Source: Prado023 sp963697345 (GTDB lineage Bacteria > Actinomycetota > Actinomycetes > S36-B12 > CAIYMF01). From it: DNA of 64,000 nt. The position numbers were made by a program, and so were the translations under genes. The stretch lies in the NCBI GenBank assembly GCA_963697345.1, contig CAVONS010000002.1, positions 62,001 through 126,000 on the forward strand, in the 5' to 3' direction. Shown one piece after another: positions 9,601 to 18,098 of the stretch. The notes under the pieces are model-generated. The model was not told where the DNA came from and did no database searches. It was given only the letters and a program-made list of their open reading frames with translations. Each line of letters begins with the position of its first letter. The first letter of the stretch is position 1.

Positions 9601-9897
9601 CTACTGACGCCCGACGCTCAACCACACCTCCTCGACGTGGTCCAGTTCGATCCCCGCCGAGCTGCGGACTGCGTCCCTCAACGGGAGGAAGTAGTTGCCT
9701 TCCCTGGGGAACAGCGCCGTGGTGAACTCGATCTCGCCGATGCGCACCACCACGGGCACCTGCCCCCAGTACTCACGACCCTTGGCGGCGAACTTGATGT
9801 CCGCACTTTCCTCCGCCGGGATGGCCACGAAGTAGAAGGGCGCAGGCCCCCGCCACTCGACGACCGGCCCTTCGAACTGGAAATCCCACTCCCGCAC
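9601..9897 (-). CDS. DUF1905 domain protein
   Basis: 98 residues from GTG 9897. The sequence has the DUF1905 pattern: an N-terminal FEGPVVEW strand, FYFVAIPAEESADIK, a central PVVVRIGEIEFTTALFP, then YFLPLRDAVRSSAGI and a final VWLSV strand. These small beta-barrel proteins are widespread and lack an experimentally fixed role that I can name. The longer frame upstream of GTG 9897 overlaps the divergent phosphotransferase-like region and looks non-coding, hence this start. The C-terminal YdeI-like part often fused to DUF1905 is absent. Confidence 0.72.
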   Translation of the reverse strand: MREWDFQFEGPVVEWRGPAPFYFVAIPAEESADIKFAAKGREYWGQVPVVVRIGEIEFTTALFPREGNYFLPLRDAVRSSAGIELDHVEEVWLSVGRQ

Positions 9898-10018
9898 ACG
9901 GCGAGTATGGCCCAGTGGAGCCGAGATGCCTACCGCCCTGACAGCCCGCCCAAGAGGGCGAGATCTGGTCGCAGCAGAGACCTGGGAAGAGTCACGAAGG
10001 CACCGGGCGGATGTGACG

Positions 10019-10960
10019 ATGAGGACCATGAGCGCCCCAGGCCAAGGACCAGACTCCGCGCTGCCCGACTCTGTTCGGGGCGCCATCGCCGAACACACGG
10101 GCGAGGTTGTCCGGGTCAGCGCGGCCACCGCAGGCTTCACCCCTGGGGTGAAGTACCTGGCCGAGACCAGGGATGGCGGCTTCTACTTCATCAAGAGCGC
10201 ACCCGCTGACACCTGGATGGGGCGCGACTACGAGGTTGAAGCCAACGCGCACCGCTGGCTGCCGGCGACCGCCAGTGGCTCGCTTCTCTTGGCTCATCTG
10301 ACGGTCGGTGGCTACCAGACGCTCATCTTCCGGGGAGTTCGGGACCGGAGCCCGGGAGCCAGAATCTGGGCGGACGAACGGGAGGTCGCTGACGCCCTGC
10401 GCGGTCTGAGGCGCACCTATTGCGGCCTCGACGAGGCGGCACCGTTGGACCTGCCGAGCAGTGTCACCACCTTCTGGCCAGGGCTGACCTTCTGGCGGGA
10501 CTGCGCCAGCGGCTCCACCACCGCGCCTGACGGCATCTCCGGGGAAGCAGGATCAGCACTCGCGGACATGGAAGGACATGCCGTCGCCGTGCTGTCGAGG
10601 TCCGGATGGTCGTCGGAGGTCTCGCACGAGGACCTGCGACGCGACCAGTTCCTCATCGAGGAGGATGGCACGGCGACCGTCATCGACTGGTCCTTCGTGA
10701 CCCGGACCCCACGCATCGTGGATGCCGTGACGCTGGGGGTGAGCGTAGGTGTCGCCGGACTTGATGCGGAGATGGTGCTGAACCCTGCTGGGCCGTTCGA
10801 GGCCTACGACGCCGACGACATCAACGTCGTCCTGGCCGCTCTCGCCGGGTACTTCTTCCGTGCGGCACGAGTCACTGAAGGCAAGCCCGCACGGCTCTGC
10901 GCCGGGCAACTCAAGCACGGGGAGGCGTGCACCCGCTGGCTCGGTACGAGGCTCACGTGA
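10019..10960 (+). CDS. Aminoglycoside phosphotransferase-like kinase, degenerate active site
   Basis: About 313 residues from ATG 10019, with a second ATG at 10028. The N-lobe shows VSAATAGFTPGVKYLAETRDGG and FYFIKSAP, where the Lys would contact ATP. The C-lobe has SHEDLRRDQFLIEEDGTATV followed by IDWSF. The family pattern is HxDxxxxN...IDW; here the catalytic loop keeps His, Asp and a second Asp, but Gln replaces the metal-binding Asn, so activity is uncertain. It may phosphorylate a small hydroxylated metabolite or be a non-catalytic relative. There is no operon partner: the neighbours on either side are separated by more than 100 bases or lie on the other strand. Confidence 0.7.
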   Translation: MRTMSAPGQGPDSALPDSVRGAIAEHTGEVVRVSAATAGFTPGVKYLAETRDGGFYFIKSAPADTWMGRDYEVEANAHRWLPATASGSLLLAHLTVGGYQTLIFRGVRDRSPGARIWADEREVADALRGLRRTYCGLDEAAPLDLPSSVTTFWPGLTFWRDCASGSTTAPDGISGEAGSALADMEGHAVAVLSRSGWSSEVSHEDLRRDQFLIEEDGTATVIDWSFVTRTPRIVDAVTLGVSVGVAGLDAEMVLNPAGPFEAYDADDINVVLAALAGYFFRAARVTEGKPARLCAGQLKHGEACTRWLGTRLT

Positions 10961-11132
10961 CCACATGATCCATCGTCGCCGTCGGGTACGGGGCCACGGT
11001 GCGGAACAAGCGCCTTCGCCACCGGACCGCGACTGAGCATCGGCGTCGGGCATTCCGGCACGGCAACCATGCTGGAACGCCGTGATCGGCTGCCACGGTC
11101 GTGGCCCCCGCCGACGTGACAGACTCGCCGTC

Positions 11133-11561
11133 ATGAGGGGGCCGTTACGCCGGGGAAGGTTCGGGCGAGCCCTACCGAGCGCGCCTGCGGACGTCGCCGA
11201 CCCCCCGCCGACCGCAGCCCCGGCGGGCTGGTACCCCGACCCAGCGACCCCTGGCCAGTTGCGATGGTGGGACGGGACGTCCTGGCAGCACTGGCGTCAT
11301 CCGATCCCCCCGCGTCGTGGCCGAGGAGCCGCGGCCCGGGGGGCCTGGACCATCGTCGCCATCCTGGTCGGCGGCCTCTGGTGGCTGATCTCGATCGTGG
11401 CCCTCCTGCTCGAGGACCTGGAGTACGACGGCCCAGCGCGCACCGATCCCGTCAAGGTCGCGGGCGCTGCCGGCTTCTTCGCCATTCCGGTGATCGTCGC
11501 CCTTGTGATCGCGGCGATCTGGCTCCTGCCGGCGCGCCGGCGGCGAGCCGAGCCCGGCTGA
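11133..11561 (+). CDS. DUF2510 membrane protein
   Basis: 142 residues from ATG 11133. After a basic N-terminus comes the DUF2510 signature AGWYPDPATPGQLRWWDGTSW, a short Trp-rich module of actinobacterial membrane proteins. Two hydrophobic segments follow, WTIVAILVGGLWWLISIVALLL and AAGFFAIPVIVALVIAAIWLL, and a basic tail (ARRRRAEPG). Topology is probably two membrane helices with the Trp-rich module on the cytoplasmic side. The module is often taken as a binding or sorting element, but no function is proven. The gene stands alone. Confidence 0.8.
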   Translation: MRGPLRRGRFGRALPSAPADVADPPPTAAPAGWYPDPATPGQLRWWDGTSWQHWRHPIPPRRGRGAAARGAWTIVAILVGGLWWLISIVALLLEDLEYDGPARTDPVKVAGAAGFFAIPVIVALVIAAIWLLPARRRRAEPG

Positions 11562-11671
11562 CGGGCCAGAACGCCACGTCTGGGAGACATCCGCTTGGCC
11601 CTCCTGGCGGTCGGGCGTGAGGTCGGCCGCCAGGCCACGCCAGCTGGTGGGCGCGCGCTACACTGTGGGAA

Positions 11672-11689
11672 TATCTTGATGTCAAGATA
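11672..11689. promoter_or_regulatory. Perfect palindrome TATCTTGA-TG-TCAAGATA, probable regulator-binding site
   Basis: Two 8-base arms are perfectly inverted around a TG spacer, in an AT-rich patch inside very GC-rich DNA. It lies between the end of the DUF2510 gene (11561) and the 3' end of arcA (11813), so it is not at an obvious promoter of an annotated gene. The shape fits an operator for a MarR-, TetR- or GntR-type dimer. TCTTGA..TCAAGA palindromes occur before several actinobacterial genes, from memory and unchecked. No real gene downstream on the plus strand was found, so it may be a remnant promoter or serve a small RNA. Confidence 0.5.
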
Positions 11690-11812
11690 AAGGGGGCCGG
11701 CAGTCTCGCGATCGTCCCGTCGAGTGGGACGACAACTACCCGGGCATGATCGCTTCTGCACCCACGACAACCACGGCAATCGCCCGGAGTTCGTCCAACC
11801 GTCGAGCTCCAC

Positions 11813-13051
11813 TCAGTCGATCGGGTCACGCACGATGGGGCAGGTCATGCAGTGCCCCCCGCCGCGGCCGCGGCCCAGTTCCGCACCGCGGATCTCCAGG
11901 ACCTCGATCCCCTCCTTGCGCAGCATGCTGTTCGTGTAGGTGTTGCGGTCGTAGGCGAACACCACCCCGGGGGAGAGGGCCACCAGGTTGGCGCCGCTGT
12001 CCCACTGGGTGCGCTCGCGGACGTAGGCGTTGCCGCCGGTCTCCACCACCCTCAGCCTCGGCAGCTCCAGTGCGTCAGCCACGACGTCGACCAACGTCTT
12101 GTCCTCCTTGCGCAGCTCAAGGCCGGCGACGTTGTCGGCCGGGTAGTAGGAGAACGTGTCGATGCCGTACACGATGTCCGGATACAGCAGGACCAGGTCC
12201 CGGTCGGCGAACGTGAAGACGGTGTCCAGGTGCATCGCCGCGCGCAGCTTCGGCATGGCGGCCACGATCACCCGGTCGACCGCACCAGCCGTGAACAGTG
12301 CCCTGGCCACCTGGCTGATCCCTTGGCGGGAGGTGCGCTCACCCATCCCGATCAGGACGGTCCGGTTGCCGATCGGCATCACGTCCCCGCCCTCGAGCGT
12401 GGCCATCCCCCAGTCCTGGGTCGGGTCGCCCCACCACTCATGGACCTGTCCCGCGAAGTCCGGGTGGTAGCGGTAGATGGCCGTGGCAAGGATCGTCTCC
12501 TCGCGCCGCGCGGGCCAGTAGAGGGGGTTCAGCGTCACCCCGCCATAGATCCAGCAGGTGGTGTCGCGGGTGTAGAGCGTGTTGGGCAGCGGTGGAAGCA
12601 GGTACTCATTGACGCCCGCGGCATCGCGGACCAGGCGGATCATGTCGCCGCCATGGGTCTCGGGGAACTCCTCGGTGGACAGGCCTCCGGTCAACGTCTC
12701 GGCCAGGGCGTGTCCGGAGAGCTCATCGAGATAGGACCTGACCTCCTCGACCAGGCCGACCCCGACCTGGTTGGGGATGACCTGGTGGTCCAGGATCCAC
12801 GCGCGGGCCTCCGCGATGGTCACTGTCTCGGCGAGCAGGTTGTGCATCTCGACGACGTCGACGCCCCGCTCGGCCATCTGCGTGACGAACTCGAGGTGGT
12901 CGCGTCGCGCGCTCTGCACCCACATGACGTCGTCGAAGAGCAGGTCGTGACAGTTGGTGGGGGTGAGACGCGTGTGCGCCAGGCCGGGTGTGCAGACCAT
13001 GACCTTGCGCAGTTGACCGACCTCGGAGTGGACTCCGTACTGGGGGGTCAC
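11813..13051 (-). CDS. arcA: Arginine deiminase
   Basis: 412 residues from GTG 13051. Predicted to hydrolyse L-arginine to citrulline and ammonia. Family signatures are visible: the N-terminal GVHSEVGQLRKVMVC, FDDVMWVQSARRDH, NTLYTRDTTCWIYGG, a LEGGDVMPIG block with the substrate-binding Glu/Asp, the catalytic His in MHLDTVFTF, and the C-terminal nucleophile Cys in GGGHCMTCPI. Length matches the family. No ornithine carbamoyltransferase, carbamate kinase or arginine/ornithine antiporter is nearby, so the full arginine dihydrolase pathway is not encoded here; a free-standing ADI could serve acid resistance or nitrogen release. The start region is divergent from the sucrose phosphorylase gene. 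Confidence 0.93.
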   Translation of the reverse strand: MTPQYGVHSEVGQLRKVMVCTPGLAHTRLTPTNCHDLLFDDVMWVQSARRDHLEFVTQMAERGVDVVEMHNLLAETVTIAEARAWILDHQVIPNQVGVGLVEEVRSYLDELSGHALAETLTGGLSTEEFPETHGGDMIRLVRDAAGVNEYLLPPLPNTLYTRDTTCWIYGGVTLNPLYWPARREETILATAIYRYHPDFAGQVHEWWGDPTQDWGMATLEGGDVMPIGNRTVLIGMGERTSRQGISQVARALFTAGAVDRVIVAAMPKLRAAMHLDTVFTFADRDLVLLYPDIVYGIDTFSYYPADNVAGLELRKEDKTLVDVVADALELPRLRVVETGGNAYVRERTQWDSGANLVALSPGVVFAYDRNTYTNSMLRKEGIEVLEIRGAELGRGRGGGHCMTCPIVRDPID

Positions 13052-13190
13052 GGGAGATCTCCATCCGCAGTCGGTGGTCTGATGGTGCTCAACCTAGGCG
13101 ACCGTCGCCTGTGGTCGCCACAGGGAGTGCCCGTGGACCTCCCGGTCGGGGCGCCAGCAGCGGTATGGTCGTTTGGACCGAAGGAGGTCC

Positions 13191-14687
13191 ATGTCCCAGC
13201 ACCGGAACGGCGTTCAGTTGATCACCTACGCGGATCGACTCGGTGGCTCCATGCCGGGGCTGAAGGCGATCCTCGATGGTCCCCTGGACGGGGTGTTCGA
13301 GGGGGTGCACATCTTGCCCTTCTTCACCCCCTTCGATGGTGCGGACGCAGGCTTCGACCCGGTGGACCACACCGAGGTGGATCCTCGGCTGGGCACGTGG
13401 GACGACGTCCGGGCGATCGGAACGACCCACACCCTGATGGTCGACATGATCGTGAACCACGTCTCCGCGGACTCCCCCGAGTTCCGCGAGGTGGTGGCCC
13501 GCGGCGCGGAGTCCGAGCACATGGGGCTCTTCCTGACGATGTCCGATGTGTACCCGGCGGGTGCCGACGAGCAGGAGCTGGCGGGGATCTACCGACCGAG
13601 GCCGGGCCTGCCGTTCACGGTGATCACCCTCGGCTCGGACAAGCGCCTGGTCTGGACCACGTTCACCCCGCAGCAGATCGACATCAACGTCGACGACCCC
13701 GCAGGTGCGGCCTACCTGGAGCGGGTGCTCGGCGCGCTGGTGGCCGGTGGCGTGACGATGATCCGCCTGGATGCCGCGGGATACGCGGTCAAGCGCGCGG
13801 GCACGTCGTCGTTCATGACGTCGCACACGTTCGAGTTCATCGACCGCCTGACCGCCCGGGCCAGGGCCTTGGGCGTCAGCGTGCTGGTCGAGATCCACGC
13901 CCACTACGAGCGTCAGATCGCGATCGGCTCACGTGTCGATCTTGTCTACGACTTCGCCCTTCCGCCCCTGGTCCTGCACGGGCTCTACACCGGGCGGGCC
14001 GATGCGCTGCGCCGTTGGCTGGAGATCCGCCCGACGAACGCGATCACTGTGCTGGACACCCACGACGGGATCGGCATCGTCGATGTCGGTGCTGACCAGA
14101 TGGGGCAGCGAAGCCCCGGCCTGCTGACCCCTGAGGACCTGGATGTGCTGGTCGAGGGGATCCATGAGCGCTCCGGGGGCCAGTCTCGCCAGGCCAGTGG
14201 CTGGGCCGCGTCGAACGTGGACGTCTATCAGATCAACTGCACGTACTACGACGCCCTCGGGCGCGACGACTCCGCCTACCTCCTGGCTCGAGCGCTGCAG
14301 TTCTTCACACCCGGCGTCCCGCAGGTCTACTACGTCGGGCTGTTCGCCGGCTCCAACGACATGGAGCTGCTTGCCCGCTCCGGGGTCGGGCGCGACGTCA
14401 ATCGGCACCGCTACACCCGAGAGGAGATTGACCGCGAGCTGGAGAGGCCGGTGGTGGCTGCGCTGCTCGACCTCATCCACCTGCGCAACTCCCACCCCGC
14501 GTTCGCCGGATCCTTCTCAGTCGGTGGCAGCGGCTCGGAGATCGAGTTGACGTGGGTCGCCGGAGGGGACTCAGCGGTGCTGGCCGCCGACCTCGCCGAC
14601 GGCAGTGCCCGGATCACCGTCACCGACGACGATGGACGCACGGCAGTGTGCGATGACCTCCTGAGCGCGGGCAGCCTCCTGAGGTGA
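13191..14687 (+). CDS. gtfA: Sucrose phosphorylase (GH13_18)
   Basis: 498 residues from ATG 13191, preceded by a strong AAGGAGGT. It should convert sucrose and phosphate to glucose-1-phosphate and fructose in the cytoplasm. Motifs follow the subfamily: NGVQLITYADRLGG at the N-terminus, GVHILPFFTPFDGADAGFDP, the nucleophile in MIRLDAAGYAVKR, the acid/base Glu in VLVEIHAHYE and the third acid in LDTHDGIGIVDV. GVPQVYYVGLFAGSND closes the barrel, and a small C-terminal domain follows. The gene ends 35 bases before the convergent LacI regulator. No GAGAGCGCTCTC site precedes it, so it is probably outside the LacI regulon. A related GH13_18 phosphorylase for sucrose-6-phosphate is the alternative. 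Confidence 0.9.
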   Translation: MSQHRNGVQLITYADRLGGSMPGLKAILDGPLDGVFEGVHILPFFTPFDGADAGFDPVDHTEVDPRLGTWDDVRAIGTTHTLMVDMIVNHVSADSPEFREVVARGAESEHMGLFLTMSDVYPAGADEQELAGIYRPRPGLPFTVITLGSDKRLVWTTFTPQQIDINVDDPAGAAYLERVLGALVAGGVTMIRLDAAGYAVKRAGTSSFMTSHTFEFIDRLTARARALGVSVLVEIHAHYERQIAIGSRVDLVYDFALPPLVLHGLYTGRADALRRWLEIRPTNAITVLDTHDGIGIVDVGADQMGQRSPGLLTPEDLDVLVEGIHERSGGQSRQASGWAASNVDVYQINCTYYDALGRDDSAYLLARALQFFTPGVPQVYYVGLFAGSNDMELLARSGVGRDVNRHRYTREEIDRELERPVVAALLDLIHLRNSHPAFAGSFSVGGSGSEIELTWVAGGDSAVLAADLADGSARITVTDDDGRTAVCDDLLSAGSLLR

Positions 14688-14722
14688 CGCCGAGGGCTCA
14701 GTCTGTGAAGGTGCCCCCACCG

Positions 14723-15826
14723 TCAGGCCGAGTCACGCACCACGAGTGAGACGGGCAGGACGAGGTGGTCCTGGTCCGTGAGATCGGGCAGCCCCGGATC
14801 TGGCGCGACCTCAATGTCCGGGCGATTGCGCGCCAGGTAGAGGCGGACCATGGCACGTCCCTGCAGCATGGGGTCCTGCCGGATCGTGGTGAGCTGCGGA
14901 TCGGCGGTCAGGGCGAACTCGTTGTCGTCAAAGCCGATGAGGGCCACATCGTCGGGGACCCTGCGGCCGGCCCGACGCAGTGCCGTCAGCGCCCCCAGCG
15001 CCATGAGGTCGGAGGCGGCGAACACCGCGTCCAGATCCGGCGCCCGGGCCAGGAGCCGCTCAGTGGCGAGTTCACCTCCCCGTACTGTGAAGTCACCCAC
15101 CTCGACCAGGTCCTCGCGGTAGGGGCCGTCGAGCCCAGCGCGGAAGCCTGCCAGCCGATCGACTCCCGCTGACATGTCCAGGGGGCCGGTCACGGTGGCT
15201 ATCCGCACTCGGCCCCTCGAGCGCAGATGCTGTGTGGCCATGATGGCCCCTTCCCGGTTGTCGTTGTCGACGAACGGCGCCACAGACGCCGAACCGGGGG
15301 GGCCTCCACCGATGATGTACGGAGTGCCCAAGCGTTCGAGTTCAGCGGGCAGGCCGTCCCCGTCATGTCCCGAGATCAGCATGGCTCCGTCGACGGGCGA
15401 CTTCCTGAGGAACTGCTTGACCCGCTCGAGGTCCTCGAAGTCCTGGGCCATGAGGAGCACGAGCTGCAGGCCGGCGCGGTTCGTCTCGAGGCTGACGCCC
15501 CGGACGATCCCACTGAAGAAGGGGTCCCCGAAGACCCGCGCGGCCGGCTCGGAGGCGACCAGCGCGACGGCACCTGAACGATTGGTCATCAGGGACCGCG
15601 CCGCCTGGTTGGGCACGTAGCCGAGCTCGTCGATCGCCTCCTGGACCCGTTCCCGGATGCTCTGGGCAACCGAGGCCTGTCCGTTGACCACCCGCGAGAC
15701 CGTGGCCCGCGACACCCCCGCCCGGGCAGCGACGTCTTCCAGGTTGGGCCGCGGCCTGTTCCGCTGCGACTCACTCACGATCTGCTCCTGACCCCGTTGT
15801 TCCGTGCGCTGCGAGACTCTCGTCAT
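14723..15826 (-). CDS. LacI-family transcriptional regulator of the sugar operon
   Basis: 367 residues from ATG 15826, which overlaps the GH1 stop in an ATGA junction, so it is translated from the same mRNA. The helix-turn-helix PNLEDVAARAGVSRATVSRV is followed by a hinge (IRERVQEAIDELGYVPNQAA) and a periplasmic-binding-protein-like effector domain ending with IGFDDNEFALTADPQLTTIRQ. It is the last gene of the binding protein-permease-GH1 operon, and LacI-type palindromes (GAGAGCGCTCTC) lie before that operon and two neighbouring transcription units. Autoregulated repression relieved by an imported oligosaccharide is inferred. It resembles CebR-type regulators in operator shape. Confidence 0.92.
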   Translation of the reverse strand: MTRVSQRTEQRGQEQIVSESQRNRPRPNLEDVAARAGVSRATVSRVVNGQASVAQSIRERVQEAIDELGYVPNQAARSLMTNRSGAVALVASEPAARVFGDPFFSGIVRGVSLETNRAGLQLVLLMAQDFEDLERVKQFLRKSPVDGAMLISGHDGDGLPAELERLGTPYIIGGGPPGSASVAPFVDNDNREGAIMATQHLRSRGRVRIATVTGPLDMSAGVDRLAGFRAGLDGPYREDLVEVGDFTVRGGELATERLLARAPDLDAVFAASDLMALGALTALRRAGRRVPDDVALIGFDDNEFALTADPQLTTIRQDPMLQGRAMVRLYLARNRPDIEVAPDPGLPDLTDQDHLVLPVSLVVRDSA

Positions 15827-17190
15827 GGTAGGGCGTTGCCGGCGACCACCGATGCATAGAGGGCCGCGCTGTCCTTCGGACGCCGTGCGAGGGTGTCGTA
15901 GTCGACATGGATGAGGCCGAACCGCTTGGAGAAGCCGTGGGCCCACTCGAAGTTGTCCAGCAGCGACCATGCGAAGTAGCCGCGGACATCCACACCCCTG
16001 GCCAGGGCGTCGTGCAGGGCGCCCAGGTGCGACTCGAGGTACCGCACGCGCTGGGCGTCGTGGATCTGGCCGCTCGACTCGACGACGTCGGGATAGGCGG
16101 AACCGTTCTCAGTCACGATGATCGGGACGCCGTACTCCTCGTGGAGCCGGACGAGCAGGTCGGTGAAGGCCTCCGGGAGCACCTCCCAGTGCATCTGCGT
16201 CAGCGGCCCGCGTGGTGGCAGCACCTCGATGCTCCCCGAGCCCGGGAAGTGCACCATGCCGCGGCCATCCGAGGATGCCGCGCCAACACGGGTCGGGAAG
16301 TAGTAGTTGACGCCGAGGAGGTCCAGCGGCTGCCGGATGGTCTGCGCATCACCGGGCTGGACGAAGCCCCAGTCCGTCAGATGGCCGGTCGCCTCCACCA
16401 CGTCCTGCGGGTAGGCACCACGCAGGACCGGGTCGAGGAACTGCCGGTTCTTCAGGCCATCCATGAGCAGGGCCGCCGCGCGGTCCGCTTCAGAATCGGT
16501 GCCCGGATAGACGGGCGAGAGGTCCAGCGTGATCGAGAACTTCTCCTCTGGTCGGGCCGTGGAACGCATCGCCGAGACAGCCAGGCCGTGGCCCAGGAGC
16601 AGGTGGTGCATGGCCGCGAGCCCCTCGGCGGGGTCCGTACGCCCCGGTGCGTGATCACCCGAGGCGTAGCCCAGGAAGGCTGAGCACCAGGGCTCGTTGA
16701 GCGTGGTCCACAGGTCCACACGATCACCCAGGGCGTCGTGGACCAGTGTCGCGTACTCCGCGAACCGGTGCGCGGTCTCGCGTGCGGGCCAGCCCCCGGC
16801 ATCCTCCAGCGCTTGGGGGAGGTCCCAGTGGTAGAGCGTCACCGCCGGGGCGATCCCCCGGGCGAGCAGCCCGTCGACCAGCCGGTCGTAGAAGGCGAGC
16901 CCCTCCGGGTTCGCGGGCCCTGTGCCCTCGGGCTGGATGCGCGGCCAGGCCACGGAGAACCGATAGGCCGACAGGTTCAGGTCAGCCGCGAGGTCGAGGT
17001 CCTGGGCGTACCGGTGGTAGTGGTCGGTGGCGATGTCGCCGGTATCTCCTCCGGCGACCCGCCCTGGTGTGTGGCTGAAGGTGTCCCAGATCGAGGGCCC
17101 CCGTCCACCTTCCCGGACGGCACCCTCGATCTGGTAGGCCGCGGTGGCAGCCCCCCAGACGAAGCCGTCCGGGAAGGTCCGCGCACTCAT
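15823..17190 (-). CDS. GH1 beta-glucosidase
   Basis: 455 residues from ATG 17190, overlapping the permease stop (ATGA). Starts with FPDGFVWGAATAAYQIEGA, typical of intracellular GH1 enzymes, with WDTFSHTPGRV, the acid/base Glu in TTLNEPWCSAFLGY and the nucleophile Glu in IIVTENGSAY; the C-terminal WSLLDNFEWAHGFSKRFGL holds the aglycone-site Trp/Glu pair. No signal peptide is seen, so it acts on imported beta-glucosides. Position downstream of ABC permeases fits hydrolysis of cello-, laminari- or gentio-oligosaccharides. The exact linkage cannot be read from the sequence. Confidence 0.93.
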   Translation of the reverse strand: MSARTFPDGFVWGAATAAYQIEGAVREGGRGPSIWDTFSHTPGRVAGGDTGDIATDHYHRYAQDLDLAADLNLSAYRFSVAWPRIQPEGTGPANPEGLAFYDRLVDGLLARGIAPAVTLYHWDLPQALEDAGGWPARETAHRFAEYATLVHDALGDRVDLWTTLNEPWCSAFLGYASGDHAPGRTDPAEGLAAMHHLLLGHGLAVSAMRSTARPEEKFSITLDLSPVYPGTDSEADRAAALLMDGLKNRQFLDPVLRGAYPQDVVEATGHLTDWGFVQPGDAQTIRQPLDLLGVNYYFPTRVGAASSDGRGMVHFPGSGSIEVLPPRGPLTQMHWEVLPEAFTDLLVRLHEEYGVPIIVTENGSAYPDVVESSGQIHDAQRVRYLESHLGALHDALARGVDVRGYFAWSLLDNFEWAHGFSKRFGLIHVDYDTLARRPKDSAALYASVVAGNALP

Positions 17191-18098
17191 CCCTTGACGG
17201 CGCCGGCCATGATGCCCGACACCAACTGCTTGCCGGCGAAGATGAACAGCAGGATCAGCGGGACGGTCGCCAGGACGACGCCGGCCATGATCAGCGAGTA
17301 GTCCTTGAAGTAGGACGCCTGGAGCAGCTGGAGGCTGACCGGGAGGGTGGGGTTGGTGGATCCGAGGACGATGAACGGCCAGAAGAAGTTCGTCCATGAG
17401 GCGACGAACGTGAACAGGGCCAGCATCGCGGCCGCGGGCCTTGCCGCCGGGAGGGCGACGTGCCAGAAGGTCCGGATCATGGAGCACCCGTCAACGCGGG
17501 CTGCCTCGATCAGCTCGAAGGGCAGCGTCTCCTCGAAGTACTGGGTCATCCAGAACACGCCGAACGCCGTGACCATGCCCGGGACGATGACGGCCACCAG
17601 CTTGCCGGTCCAGCCGAGCTCGGACATCAGGATGAACAGCGGGACGACACCCAGCTGGGTCGGCACGGCCATGGTGGCGATGACGAACACGAGCAGGGCG
17701 CGCCGGCCACGGAACTGCAGCTTGGCGAAGGAGAAGCCTGCCAGCGTGGCGAACAGGACCACACTGATCGAGGTGATGACCGCGACCAGGATGGAGTTCC
17801 ACAGTGCCTGCCAGAACTTGATGTCGGAGTTGAGCACCCGGCTCACGTTGTCGATGAAGTTGCTGCCGGGGATCAGCGACGGGATCGGGTTCTGCGCGAT
17901 CGTCTGGGCGTCGGAGGACGCCAGCAGGAACGTGTAGTAGATCGGGTAGAACGAGATCAGAAGGACGATCGTCAGGAGGGTGTAGGTGACCCAGCCGCCC
18001 CTGCGGTTGGAGCCCACGCCCGTGCCGTTCCTGCGCCGCCGCGCGTACCGTGCGGCCCCCTTGCCTGCGGTCTGCTCGACCACGCCGATGGAGCTCAT
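17187..18098 (-). CDS. ABC sugar transporter permease (MalG/CebG type)
   Basis: 303 residues from ATG 18098, whose A is shared with the TGA of the preceding permease; GTG 18101 is one codon earlier. Six membrane segments are visible, beginning with YTLLTIVLLISFYPIYYTFLL. The ATPase-contacting EAA loop reads EAARVDGCSMIRTFWHVALP (about residues 195-214). It pairs with the MalF-type permease at 18098-19078 and the lipoprotein at 19343-20650. No ATPase is in this operon; the MsmK-type ATPase at 28071 shares the operator sequence and probably energises the transporter. Located in the cytoplasmic membrane. Confidence 0.93.
   Translation of the reverse strand: MSSIGVVEQTAGKGAARYARRRRNGTGVGSNRRGGWVTYTLLTIVLLISFYPIYYTFLLASSDAQTIAQNPIPSLIPGSNFIDNVSRVLNSDIKFWQALWNSILVAVITSISVVLFATLAGFSFAKLQFRGRRALLVFVIATMAVPTQLGVVPLFILMSELGWTGKLVAVIVPGMVTAFGVFWMTQYFEETLPFELIEAARVDGCSMIRTFWHVALPAARPAAAMLALFTFVASWTNFFWPFIVLGSTNPTLPVSLQLLQASYFKDYSLIMAGVVLATVPLILLFIFAGKQLVSGIMAGAVKG

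Noticed and set aside
11852..14095. 747-residue plus-strand frame opposite arcA and across the sucrose phosphorylase start
   Set aside because: It contradicts two strongly supported genes and has low-complexity composition.
11813..14687. arcA and sucrose phosphorylase as one functional unit
   Set aside because: They are divergent, metabolically unrelated, and share no operator.
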